Positions 11,143 to 21,409 of a DNA stretch of 54,714 bases are shown here, piece after piece. Each line of letters starts with the position of its first letter. Position 1 is the stretch's first letter. Position numbers and translations under genes: made by a program. Below the pieces are notes generated by a model that had not been told where the DNA came from, did no database searches, and worked only from the letters and a program-made list of their open reading frames with translations. Source of the stretch: Mastigamoeba balamuthi (taxonomy: Eukaryota; Evosea; Mastigamoebida; Mastigamoebidae); assembly GCA_902651635.1 (NCBI GenBank), contig CACRSC010001918.1, positions 81,999 through 136,712 on the forward strand, read 5' to 3'.

Positions 11143-12114
11143 ATGACACGGAAGAGGGCAACCAGGAGGCCGTCACGCGCATCCAGCAGGGCGATGGCGT
11201 GCAACGAGACGGCGCTGATTGTGCTGTTCTCGCAGGCTTCCATCTTCAGCTTCCCCGGCCTCTGGCGCCTCAGGAGCGTCTGCCGCACGTGGCGCGACGC
11301 CATCGAGTCCACGGGCGTGCTGTCCGCGCACTTGGCGCAGAGGGAGCGCATCTCGAAGCTGCAGGGTGTCGAGATGACCAAGGAGGGCCTCAGGGACATC
11401 CTCCTCATCGACCACATCATCGACGCTCTAAGGCCCTACGAAGACAGAGGCCTCACCACGGCAAACTTCCGGCAGTCGCTGAGGGTCTCCCACATGCTGC
11501 GCACTCTGGACAGACTGGCTCTGCCGGCGGCCTCTGCTGTGTGCTCTCTGCTCGGGGACGTCCGCGTGACTGTCATGGGGAAGGGTATGGCGTACAGTGC
11601 CAGTGGTTCTGAACCAAATGGGTCTGTCACAATGGCCCTCACTGCGCTCTCGATCGCCAATGCCGCTGCGGACCTCTCGTCGGAGCTGAAGGGGAAAACA
11701 GCAGCCAAGATTCGGATCGTGATCGAGTCTCTGAAAGACGCCAGGGAGCCCATCGAGTGCCTCGAGGACTCGCTCCTCATTGTGCCCCCGCTGATCAGCA
11801 GCGCCAGGGCTTGTGCCGCCATTGCAAGGGCAATCAAGGTGTTCGAGAGGGTTCAGGAGATCGCGAGAACAAGGAAGATGGACGGGGCGAGCCTGGTGGC
11901 TGATGTCGCTGGAGTGTCTGTTGTCGAGGAGTATAGCACTCTTTACAGTCCAAAAGAGCAGCACCTGTGGCTTGGAATGGTTCTGTTCCCAGAGGAGATC
12001 AAGAGCCTCGCAGGCGAGAGAATCAGCGTGGGAACTCGCCACGGAGTGAGCTGGGGCCACAACATCATTGTCCCCTGGCACTACTTCGACCTCTTGCTCA
12101 AGCAACTCGAGTAG
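11143..12114 (+). CDS. F-box-like protein, tandem paralogue 2
   Basis: An intronless gene of 323 residues. The ATG at 11143 gives a basic leader (MTRKRATRRPSRASS) equivalent to that of paralogue 3, then the shared F-box-like helices ALIVLFSQASIF and RLRSVCRTWRDAI. The C-terminal ~250 residues are helical, with conserved landmarks shared by all three copies: LRVSHM, LDRLALPAASAVC, PIECLEDS, AIARAIKVF, and EQHLW near the end. The first 100 residues are much more conserved than the rest, as expected for a common Skp1-binding end and a diversifying receptor end. It ends about 300 bp before the convergent metallophosphoesterase gene. Confidence 0.82.
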   Translation: MTRKRATRRPSRASSRAMACNETALIVLFSQASIFSFPGLWRLRSVCRTWRDAIESTGVLSAHLAQRERISKLQGVEMTKEGLRDILLIDHIIDALRPYEDRGLTTANFRQSLRVSHMLRTLDRLALPAASAVCSLLGDVRVTVMGKGMAYSASGSEPNGSVTMALTALSIANAAADLSSELKGKTAAKIRIVIESLKDAREPIECLEDSLLIVPPLISSARACAAIARAIKVFERVQEIARTRKMDGASLVADVAGVSVVEEYSTLYSPKEQHLWLGMVLFPEEIKSLAGERISVGTRHGVSWGHNIIVPWHYFDLLLKQLE

Positions 12115-12414
12115 AAGGGCAACCAGAGACGTTGCAACTCTCCCTGCACGTTATGTTCCAAGCTCACGACGGGCCGCAAGATGACACACATGCAACACTC
12201 AGGGCATCTCGATTCATCGTACTATTATGATGAGCACACTCACTTGGTGTAAGGATTGCATTACTTGTTCTCTTTCGTGACGATTGGGACAGCTAGAGCC
12301 CATGATCTCCTTCCACTGCTGCTGGAATGGTATACAAAGCCATCACTCAGTTCCCGTATTTCGGGCCAGCCGTTTCTGGAGGGGTTTTGGCTGTGGACCC
12401 TCAGCATTGCGGTG

Positions 12415-13708
12415 TCACACTGTAGCCGTGAAGACGAGCGCAGGCTCTGAGAGCGAGGGGACCTTCCCGTTCTGTCTCTCGCTGGGGTAGGCCAGAGGCA
12501 CATTGAGGAACTGTGTCCCGGTCGTACTCGTGTAGCTGAGCGCCCTGTGGCTGTGCCCTACTCCCCCAGGCAGAAAACAGTCAAAAGGGGAAAGTGGCCA
12601 GGCCCCCAGATGAATTGCTCGCACCAAAGATGTGAAACGCTGGCCTCAACACATCGATCTGGCGCCCCAGCTTCTGGGACCCCGCCACAGCGGTGAAGTT
12701 GGGGAACCCAGAGGAGGGTCCGCAGTAGTTCCTGTAGGTACATACCGTCAGAACCTGCAGGCTGAGCCCGTGGGGGAAAAGCACACCTCCAGGGCTCCGA
12801 GTGCTTGACCATCTGCTCCCTGTGCGAGAAGAAGTGCGAGAACGAGATGACCGTCCCGCTGTAGTGCCTGTTGACTCGCTCTACCCAATCTCGCGTGTGA
12901 GTCAACGGAAACACGGGGCTCAATATTGCTTGCCCTCGTTCATCTTCAGGAAGTACGAGCAGCGCTGCTCCGACGTGGCCAGCCCCGGCGGCCACTTGCA
13001 CAGCCAGAAGTCCCTCCACACCTGCGGGGGTCAGCGGGCAGCGCAGTCAACTGAATGGGGCCCCGCGGACTCAGCGGACTCAGCGGACCCGCGGGTCGTC
13101 GTCGAGGAACGCGAACCGCTCGTAGAGGCTGTCGGGGCTGGGGGGCGTCTCGTACCACGACAGCAGCGGCACGACGGCGAGGGCGGCCGAGACCTGCGCG
13201 GGGGCCGTCTCGACGCCGAGCCGCTGGCAGAGCCCCAGCACCGCGTCGAGCTTCTCCACAGACGTCGCGAACGCCCCCTCGTCGTCCCTGAGCCACAGGT
13301 CTGCCCCGAGGGCCCTCAGCGAGGTCAGAGAAGACTCGGGAAGGCTCAGGATAACTTGGGAAGGCTTGGGGAGGCTTGGGAAGGCTCGAAAAGGCTCAGA
13401 AAGGCACACAAAGGCTTGGAAGGCTTGGGAAGGCGAGGGAAGACTGGGGGAGACTAGGGGGCAGGCACTGGAAGGCTGGGAGGCTGGGGGATACTGGGAG
13501 GAATACCGTGGTTGCCCGGGACGAAGAAGAGGCGGAGGTACTTGGGGAGCAGGGAGAGCAGCGTCCGCTCCAGCAGCGGCAGGCTGTCAGTGAGGTCGCC
13601 GGCCACCAGCAGGCAGCCGTCGCGGTCGCCACGCTGCGACGCCACCCACTCGGCGTTCTCGGGGTAGTCGACGTGCAGGTCGGCCACTGCGTAGACGCGC
13701 ACTGCCAT
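12415..13708 (-). CDS. Calcineurin-like metallophosphoesterase
   Basis: Six exons (13507-13708, 13089-13300, 12934-13021, 12787-12880, 12625-12731, 12415-12557) give 281 residues. Joined, they show the metallophosphoesterase metal motifs in order: VADLHVDY, AGDLTD, PGNHD (restored across intron 1), FSHF and HIFGHSH (restored across intron 5). These bind a dinuclear metal centre that hydrolyses phosphoesters; the substrate cannot be predicted. The frame is consistent at every join. Intron 3 is a GC-AG intron (12881-12933). Intron 1 carries a minisatellite. The gene is divergent from F-box paralogue 3 with only 125 bp between start codons. A decayed copy lies at 19550-20565. Confidence 0.9.
13320..13500. 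repeat. Intronic minisatellite (AAGGCTTGGG-like units)
   Basis: Intron 1 of the metallophosphoesterase is filled by imperfect ~10 bp units of the form GGGAAGGCTT/GGAAAGGCTC, repeated more than a dozen times with drift. Traces of the same units remain in the decayed copy of this gene near 19800-19860, so the array predates that duplication. No coding role. Confidence 0.75.
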
Positions 13709-13833
13709 CAGGAATGCAACCCGGATGTGCCGAAATATCTTCCCTGCGAGATCTTGTCGATGTATCAGGGGGATATTTCTTCTCTGTGATTTTGCACATA
13801 AGCAATTGCTTGTGCTTCGCACTATTCGACAAC

Positions 13834-14832
13834 ATGCCTCGGAGGAAGGTCTCGAAGAAGTCAGTGCGGGCAGCCAGCAGGTCGATGGAGTGCGACGAGA
13901 GGGCGCTGATTGTGCTGTTCTCGCAGGCGTCCATCTTCAGCTTCCCCGGCCTCTGGCGCCTCAGGAGCGTCTGCCGCACGTGGCGCGACGCCATCGAGTC
14001 CACGGGCGTGCTCTCCTCGCACGTGGCGCAGAGGGAGCGCATCTCGAAGCTGCAGGGCGTCGAGGTGACCAAGGAGGGCCTCAGGGACGTCCTCCTCATC
14101 GACCACATCGTCGACGCTGTTGAGCCCTTCGACCGCAGAGTCCCCCGGTCCTTCGACGACAATAACATACGCACCGAGGGCTTCGAGCAGTCGCTCAGGG
14201 TCTCCCACATGCTGCGCACCCTGGACAGACTCGCTCTGCCGGCGGCCTCTGCTGTGTGCTCTCTGCTCGGCGACGTCCGCGTGGCTTCCATGGCCAGAGA
14301 GCTCGCACCAGGGGCCAAGGATTACGTCCACATAGGGCCCGTGGCAATGGCCCTCACTTCTCTCTCGATCGCCAACGCCGCTGCAGGCCTCGTCTCCGAG
14401 ATCAGCGGCAGGTCCTCGGTGAAGATGCGCATCGTGATCGAGACCCTGAAAGACACGCAGAGGCCCATCGAGTGCCTCGAGGACTCGCTCCTCATTGTGC
14501 CCCCCATGATCAGCAGCTCCGAAGCCCGCACAGCCATCGCGAGGGCCATCAAGGTGTTCACGAGGGTGCAGGAGATCGCGAGCAAGAAGAACAAGAATGG
14601 AGAGAGCCTGGTGGCTGCTGTCACAGGGGTGGGGATAGTGGGCGAGCAGTATGCATACAGCCCCACGGAGCAGCATCTCTGGGTCGGCATGATCCTGTTC
14701 CCTGAGGAAGTCCAGAGGCTCAAGGGAGAGTATCTCAAAGCCGGCAAACGCCACGGGGTGAGCCCAGAGCAGTACATCGTCGTGCCCTGGAATCTACTTT
14801 CCCACAAGCTCCAGCAGCTCGCTGATGCCTGA
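13834..14832 (+). CDS. F-box-like protein, tandem paralogue 3
   Basis: An intronless gene of 332 residues, the longest of the three. The ATG at 13834 gives the leader MPRRKVSKKSVRAASRS, then the shared F-box-like helices. Landmarks match paralogues 1 and 2 (LRVSHMLRTLDRLALPAAS, PIECLEDSLLIVPP, AIARAIKVF, EQHLWVGMILFPEE). It carries a ~10-residue insertion near residue 108 (a charged stretch with DDNN) absent from the other two. The promoter lies in the 125 bp shared with the divergent metallophosphoesterase and contains GGGGGATATTTC at ~13769. Its 3' end faces the B-box/NHL gene 153 bp away. Likely an SCF adaptor; target unknown. Confidence 0.83.
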   Translation: MPRRKVSKKSVRAASRSMECDERALIVLFSQASIFSFPGLWRLRSVCRTWRDAIESTGVLSSHVAQRERISKLQGVEVTKEGLRDVLLIDHIVDAVEPFDRRVPRSFDDNNIRTEGFEQSLRVSHMLRTLDRLALPAASAVCSLLGDVRVASMARELAPGAKDYVHIGPVAMALTSLSIANAAAGLVSEISGRSSVKMRIVIETLKDTQRPIECLEDSLLIVPPMISSSEARTAIARAIKVFTRVQEIASKKNKNGESLVAAVTGVGIVGEQYAYSPTEQHLWVGMILFPEEVQRLKGEYLKAGKRHGVSPEQYIVVPWNLLSHKLQQLADA

Positions 14833-14985
14833 TAGAGAGAGCCAATCGATCTCACTATCTGATGTGGTAGGGCAGTAATGCCGGCGGTTGTCGTCTTGCC
14901 ATTTGTGAATTGTTCCTCAGAGATAGACCAACAGGCTCTATGATGGAGGTCGCCACTCAGTCATCCGCCCCTTCTACCGTTTTTT

Positions 14986-17384
14986 CTATGCGATCTGCAG
15001 TCTTGACACGCGGTGGCGAGTGGTCTCCACAATGACGATGGAGTCCCTGTCCGCTGCCAGGCAAATGCCCCACGGCTGGGACAGAGCCCCGGTCACCAGA
15101 GGCTCCACTCTGCCTGTGTGTCTTTTTGAGTTGCTGGCCGTTCCAGAGGTCTGCGCACCCCTCACAAGCCTCGAAACTCTGCCCGACGAGAAGTCCGAGA
15201 AGAGCAGGCAGCCCGACGGGTCCAGGCACATCCCAGCCGGGCACCCCCTGGGCCTCAGGTCCACCAGAGTGTTCACGACCCCTGCGCAGGTCCCGCGTGA
15301 GCGCCAGAGCGCTGGCGGGGATGCCGTGCCCTCGGGCGTGATGCAGCGGATGCTGTGGTTGCCCCAGTCGGCCACGAAGATGGTCCCGTCGCCGGCCACC
15401 TGCACCCCCCGCACGAAGCAGAACTCGGCCTCCCTGGCCAGCCCGTCCCTGTAGCCGCGCCACGGCCTGCCGGCCACCGTGGTCACCACGCCGCTGCGCG
15501 TCACGCGCCGCACGCGGTGCTCCTCGCCCACGAGGAGGTCGCCGCTGGCGGGGTCCAGGGCCAGGGCGTACGGGTGGTCGAACGACGCCTGCAGCCCGCG
15601 TCCGTCGGTGCTCACCGCCGAGCCGGACCCCGCGACGGTCTCGGCCATGCCGGCCCGCGAGACGCGGAGCACGCGGTGGTTGAACTTGTCCGCGACATAT
15701 AGGAACCCCGTCATCCGGTCGTACGCGAGGCCCATCGGGTGGTTCATGTGCGCTGTCCCGCACAGCGTCGTGACGGACCCGTCGCTCGAGATCTGCGCGA
15801 TTCAGAGTGAGCTCTGTGGGAGCGTAGTCCCGCTGCCCCTCTACCTTGCGGATGCTGTTGTTCCATCCGTCCGACACGAGGACTTCTCCGAGCTCGTTGA
15901 GAACCGCGCAGTAGGGCCCGTTGAACTGGGCAGCACTCCCGAGGCCGTCCTTGTACCCGCGCTCGCCTCCGACGACACTCCACGTCTCCCGGGGCTGCGA
16001 GGATGCCGGCCTCCCCGCGGCCTCTGGCGAGGGGATGACAACGGCAGAGGGCGAGGGGCAGCAGCCCGCGGCGTAGGACCTGACCGCCTGCGAGCACGCC
16101 ATCGCGGGTCTGTCCGCCCCGATGCGCTGTATGGCGGCGAGCGCCAGCGACAGGTCTGCGCGCGGGCTCAGCTCCTCCAGGGCCCTCTGGCAGCACGCCG
16201 ACCTCTTGGAGACCGCTGTGGCTCGCGCGCAGAGGTCCCTGCTCGCCGCGGGCCTCGCGGCCAAGTCGGAGGAGCTCAGGGCCGCCTTGGCCTCGGTCTG
16301 CAGCTCCTGCGCCTCGCGTAGAAACGCGGAGATGCGCTGGGCTTCTTCGGGTAACCCCTCCTCCGCCTCGAGGTGGTCGCACCTCTCGTCTGCGCAGTGT
16401 TAGCACGCGTCTGCACTGGTCTATGCGGACCGATTGCCTTGTGGAGCAGCGACCTCGCGTCCTCGAGAGAGCGCATCGCGCGGTCGGTGTCGGCGATGGC
16501 CTCGCAGCGCGCGGACTCGGCAGCCGCAGCCACGCGGTCGCAGTCGCTGGAGACGGCGAGGGCGCACTCGAGGAGCCTGCGGAGCTCCGTCCGGGCCTCG
16601 GCGTCGGCCTCGCAGGCCTCGGCGAGGTCGTGGCCCCTGTGGCCCACAGCGGCGCACTGGGCGGGCATGGGGCTGTCAGGAGGGGTCTCTGGCTCCTGCT
16701 GGCGCGCTGCGTGTGCCGACGGACCTTGAGGCAGATGAGCGTGCGGTCTGTGCGGCACCACAGCTCTGCGGGCCTCGCGGGGTGCACGTGGCAGCGCTGC
16801 TCGTCCTGCGTGTGCCCCGGAGCAGAGTCGCAGACGGGCGGTGATGCGCAGGACGCCGCCACGGAGTCCAGGGGCGAGGGGATCGTGGGTGAAGCGACAG
16901 GAGACGTGAGAGCGCCGCCCCGGGGCGGGGCAACGACGGCTGACGCGACAGGGAACGGGCGGTGGTCCCCGTGCAGCGAGTGCACAGCAAGCGAGCAGGT
17001 GGCACACCAGGAGACACCGCACTCGGGGCACTGCACTGCTGCTGGCGACCGGCACAGCCCCGTGTGGCACCCGACTGCCTCCTCGAGGGCAGCAGCCTCA
17101 CCGGGACCCACGTCTGAGATGACAGCAATGCCTGCAGGGCGCCCCATGGGCTGCGCCTGAGGCTCCGACACCTCCGATCCCGAGGGCACAGCGCAGGACT
17201 GGGCTGCCTCACTGGAACCCGCGTCTGAGTTGACAGCAACGCCTGCAGGGCGCCCCATGGTCTGCGCCTGAGGCTCCGGCACCACCGATCCAGAGGGCAC
17301 AGCGCAGGACTGGGCCGGGCAAGGGACGGGCGTGACCGAGAGAGATGCTACGATGCCACTGGTGGCCTGCGGGCTGGTCTCCAT
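14986..17384 (-). CDS. B-box zinc finger / coiled-coil / NHL-repeat protein
   Basis: Four exons (16725-17384, 16431-16656, 15845-16389, 14986-15792) give 745 residues. Order: a low-complexity N-terminus with a tandem repeat; a first B-box-like Cys/His cluster at ~106-145; a second B-box at ~198-230, completed across intron 1 (CLK/CAAVGHRGHD); a coiled coil of Ala/Glu-rich helices at ~230-420; an NHL beta-propeller at ~440-745 with repeats such as DGWNNSIRKVE, VADKFNHRVLRVS and VADWGNHSIRCI. This is the TRIM-NHL layout without a RING finger, so it is probably a scaffold or RNA/protein-binding regulator rather than an E3 ligase. Intron 2 is only 41 nt. Confidence 0.88.
17096..17317. repeat. Two-copy 111-bp in-frame tandem repeat in the B-box/NHL gene
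   Basis: Units at 17096-17206 and 17207-17317 are near-identical and a multiple of three long, so the protein carries a 37-residue Ser/Pro/Gln-rich segment twice (both contain QSCAVPSGS and MGRPAG). This looks like a recent slippage duplication in a disordered N-terminus. Confidence 0.8.
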
Positions 17385-17627
17385 CTTGAGGATTCTGATG
17401 TGGCACTACAAGACTGTGTGCTGTCAAATCAAATTAAGTTCTGACGAATTCAGATACGAGGGAATATGCTGTCACACTCATGATTCCAGCAATCTCGATT
17501 TGTCATTGTTGAAATCTGCCGATTTATGTGCCGATTGATTGATTTCAAGGGGATGGCAGGACAGCTGTGGCAGATGGATGGCAAGACCACCACGTTCGAG
17601 CAAGTGGCCCAGCCCTTGGCGCGGTTT

Positions 17628-19235
17628 CTAGGGCTTGGTGTCCGTGATGGTGAGGTCCTGCAGCGAGACAGGGATGCCGCCAGTCAGGACCTCGAAGCCG
17701 TTCTCGGTCACGAGCACCGTGTCCGAGTGCCTGAACCCCCCGAGCTTCTCGATGTAGATGCCGGGCTCCACGCTGATGACCATGCCAGCCCGCAGCACGT
17801 CGGGGCACCCCAGTGCCAGGTACGGGCCCTCGTGGTTGCTGATGCCGATGCCGTGCCCCGTCCTGTGCAGAATGTGCCCCGCGTGCCCCGCGTCCCCCAG
17901 CATCTTGCGCACCGCCCTGTCGATCTCCTCGCACACCGCCCCTGGCCTCACCATCGAGAACGCCTGCGCGCGGTTTGGACGAATATCAATTGATTTGGGC
18001 GTGCGGCATTTTGGAGTAAACTCTTTTAAATTCGGGAACATAAGGATGGAAGAAAAGGGACTACGCACGAGGTCGCGGGCCTGAAGCATGAGACCGAACA
18101 GCTGCTTGGCCTCGGCGGTGGGCTCCTCGACGAAGAAGGTGCGCTCGCACTCGCAGGCGTAGCCGTTCACCCGGTAGAACACCATGGCGATGTGGGGCCC
18201 CGCCCGCAGGCGGTCCGAGACCAGCGGGACGCTGTGTGGGTCGGCGCTGAGCGGGGCGACCCACGACATGGTCAGCAGCGACGTCGTGAGCAGGTCGACG
18301 GGGCCCTCGGCGATGATCCGCCCCTGCACGGCGCTCGAGACCGAGAGGATCTCGAGCTCCGAGATGCCGCTGTACACCCTGGCGAGCACATCGCGCATGC
18401 CGGCCACCCCGTGCCTGCACGCCGTCCGTATCTGCTCGAGCTCCCGCGCGTCCTGCGCGTTGCAACGGTGCCGTTTTTTGCGCCCGGTGGTTGAGTCAAA
18501 ATGGCCTTGTTTTTCTGCTTTCCTCGTAGTTATTGCGTGATTTCAGAAAGAGGCATCTTTCCTCACCGAATTCCAGTGACTTACTGCCAAAACAGGGCAT
18601 CAAAGAAAGACAACGAAAACCACGGTTTGCGGCAGCCCAAAAGAGGCATCTTTCCAGCCGCTTTCCTCTGAAATTCCAGCGCAGCTGCCCAAGCCGGGCT
18701 CCGAAGAAACCCAAACTAAGAGGGCTGTGGCTCCCCGGCGTACCTTGACGGCCCTGAGGTCCTCGAGGAGGGGCGAGGTGACGAGCCTGGCGGGGGCGAG
18801 GGCGTCCTTGAGGGCGTGGAACACGTGCACCGGCGTGGCGGGGTCGATGGCGAGCGGTCGGTGGTGCAGCGGGACCTTGCGCTGTGCGAGGGCCCCAGCG
18901 ACGACGTCAGCGTAGCCCCTGCCCGCCGGCGCAGGGAACTCGTCGTAGGCGACGGCGTCGTCGAGGCCAGCGGGGTTGGAGCGGAGGTGAGCGAGCTCGA
19001 GGAGCGGGACGACGAGGAAGGGGTCGCAGCAGGAACCGCAGGCAGCGGGGACGAGGGCGAAGAAGGGGCGCTCGAGGGGCTTGTAGGGGAGGCCCAGCAG
19101 GTAGTAGAGGCTCTCCTCGCTTGTGGCCACGTACCCGCTGTAGCCCGCTGCTGTGCAGGCGCTCCGCAGGCACGCCAGGCGCTGCTGGAAGACGTTGCTG
19201 GGGGCGCTGGGGGTGCTGGATGCCGTCGTCGACAT
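17628..19235 (-). CDS. Creatinase-type M24 family protein, copy A
   Basis: Three exons (18744-19235, 18069-18452, 17628-17963) give 403 residues: an N-terminal creatinase-like domain (~15-160) and a C-terminal pita-bread domain (~170-400). Pita-bread landmarks present are RTGHGIGISNHEG, SVEPGIYIEKLGG and VTENG. At the two positions where metallo-M24 enzymes carry the Asp ligands, the sequence reads FYRV and CECERTFF, so the dinuclear metal site appears lost. That resembles creatinase or ectoine hydrolase, which work without metal, more than aminopeptidase P. The substrate is unknown. It is nearly identical in exon 3 and the start of intron 2 to copy B, 3.8 kb away. Intron 1 contains ~90 bp tandem repeats. 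Confidence 0.87.
18540..18720 (-). repeat. ~90-bp tandem repeat in intron 1 of M24 copy A
   Basis: Two imperfect units, each containing AGAGGCATCTTTCC, a GAATTCCAG/GAAATTCCAG block and a GGGCATCAAAGAAAG-like block. The same pair of units fills the matching intron of copy B (~22350-22530), and a worn single unit occurs at ~20700-20760. On the minus strand the units are partly open and encode G-W-K-D-A-S-like peptides, but no splice arrangement includes them. Confidence 0.7.
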
Positions 19236-19549
19236 GGGTGGGGGTCGTGCGGTGACTGGTGCAGACAAGGGGGAAAGCTCCAAGCTCAATGTTGTTGGTG
19301 TTTGATGACACGGCTCTTACAACTCAAGAAATCCGATGACTCATACTCGTAACCGACGTTGGCACGTCTTCGCCTGATATCCTGAGTACATATCCCCTGC
19401 GGCACTACCTCCGAGCTATTTTCCTTACTCTGGCCGTTGTGTGCAGTGAGTGATGTTTTTTCAACACCAATGAAATCTCTGATGGACCTCTGGACCGTCA
19501 CCAGGTGAAGTTAGGGGAAGCTCCTGAGGAGAGTCTGCGGAGGTTGAAG

Positions 19550-20565
19550 GACACCCTGTCAGAACTACAGGTACAGATTTCGTGGGACGCAGTGGCTACT
19601 TGCACAGCCAGAAGTCCCTCCTTACCTGCCCGGGGCCAGTGGGAAGTGCAGTCGACTAATTGAGGCCCCACAGACTGGACGGATACACAGGACATTGTCA
19701 AGAAACGTGAACTGCTCCACTCGTAGAGGCTGTTGGAATTGCAAAAAGGCAAGTGTGGCCAAGACCTGTTTGTAACTCTGTAAAGAAGCTTGATGTCAGG
19801 CTCGGAAAGGAAAGAAAAGGCTGCAAGACTGGAAAGAGGCTCTGGAAGGCACCCACGACTGTGAGTTAAATTTCACTTTGAATAACATGTTTTCAGACAG
19901 ATAGGACTTCTGTATTTAAATCAGGATTCAATTAGAAAATGATTGGCTCTCAAATATGATGAATGGCCCTAGAGGAAGATGGTTTTCATACTCTGCCTCA
20001 CAAATCTGTATCCGTAGAAATGAACATGATGAGAAAAACCGAACACTCATTGCTCTTTAATTCCCTATTATGCAAGTATGTGATCAGTATTTTGTATGAA
20101 AAGGGTTTGTATCACAGCATATCCTCTTCTGTGCTATGTGAGTAAAAACTGTGCCTTCTTTTCTTCTAGTTTATCTTGCTTGAATTCTCCTGAATTACTA
20201 TTGTCTTTCATTCCCTGCAAATTCTTACTAACTTGCATCCCACTTCTTATGTTTGTGATCTGTTGCAGTATTGCATTTCACTCTGCTGGTTTTGTAGTCA
20301 AAGAACTGGTTTGCCTTCTTCTCAGAGGGGGTGTGATATCTAAGAGTGTTTTTTTAAATCACTGGAATGGGCATGTGATTGCCTGGGATGAGAAAGAGGC
20401 AGAAGTACTAGCAAGAAGAGCAGTATCTGCATCAGCATTAGTAGGTGGTTCAAGGCATTGCTGACCACCAGCAGGCAGCTGTTACTCACTGTGCTGTGAC
20501 ACCCACTTAGCATTCACAGTGCAGATGATGTGCAGGTCAGAAACTGTGTAGATGAAGACAAGTTC
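19550..20565 (-). pseudogene. Decayed copy of the metallophosphoesterase gene
   Basis: Blocks similar to the gene at 12415-13708 occur in the same order and orientation: exon 3 at ~19590-19625, exon 2 at ~19680-19760, the intron-1 repeat remnant at ~19800-19860 and exon 1 at ~20375-20565. About 510 bp of AT-rich sequence lies inside the former intron 1. Differences from the intact gene are mostly C-to-T and G-to-A with heavy loss of CpG; frames and metal motifs are destroyed. It is a silent relic. Confidence 0.8.
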
Positions 20566-20699
20566 TGCCTTCATAATCGATATTTCTGATTAGAAAGGGA
20601 TAATAACCAGAAATTCTTGTGAAAGTGGATTTCAATTGATATGAGTTGATATGAATCCTTGGAATTTAACAGATTGCTTTGGACAAAGATACAGTGCAA

Positions 20700-20995
20700 A
20701 AGAGGTGTCTTTCCAGCTGCTTTCCTCTGAAATTTCAGCCAGCTGATCACTGAAAAACACTGAGAAAAGCAGGTGGTGGCTCCCCTGCACACCTTGACGG
20801 CCCTGAGGGTCTCGAGAAGGGGTGAGGCCTCGAGCCTGATGGGGGCAAGGGCAGCCTCGAGGGCGCAGAGCACATACACCAGCATGGCTGGGTCAACAGC
20901 AAGTGGTGAGTGGTTGAGTAGGACATTGCACTGTGCGAGGGCCCCAGTGATGACGTCTGCATAGCCCCTGCCCTCCTGCTGGTTGTAGCATACAT
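20700..20995 (-). pseudogene. Decayed exon-1 fragment of an M24 gene
   Basis: 20780-20985 aligns with the 3' part of exon 1 of M24 copy B (22536-22740); the donor region and the adjoining intron repeat (~20700-20760) are also recognisable. Nearly all differences are transitions, mainly at former CpG sites. No exon 2 or 3 is present. It directly follows the metallophosphoesterase relic, so both may come from one rearranged duplicate. Confidence 0.78.
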
Positions 20996-21409
20996 GCTTG
21001 GCTCAAAAATCGGTTAAAGCACCTAATTCCAGGATCCTTCATGGCTTAGGCTCAAGAAACGACTTCCTTGCAAAAAAGGCACCCAGTGACAAGAACACGA
21101 ATGTGATCCTCTTGCCACCAAAGCGATTCCAACTCAGTCTGGTAAGGAACTTGAGGCCGTGTCACGGAGGACTTCACTTCGAGTTAGGAGCCAAGCCAAA
21201 CGTAGTTCGGTGTGCAGAGCAGACTGGACAAGAAGGGGTTCTCTGAGTTTGGTGTGCACTGTATGCCTATTGCAATTGATACCACCAAAATTGTTGTGTG
21301 TGAGGGAATATGTTATCAAACTCTGATTCCAGCAATCTCGATTTGTCATTGTTGATATCTGCCGATGTATGTGCCGATTGATACTGGGACGGCAGGACAG
21401 CTTAGATGC

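Noticed and set aside
13320-13500. Regular short repeats that could suggest a CRISPR-like array
   Set aside because: Units are ~10 bp, contiguous, without unique spacers, and lie inside a nuclear intron. This is a minisatellite.
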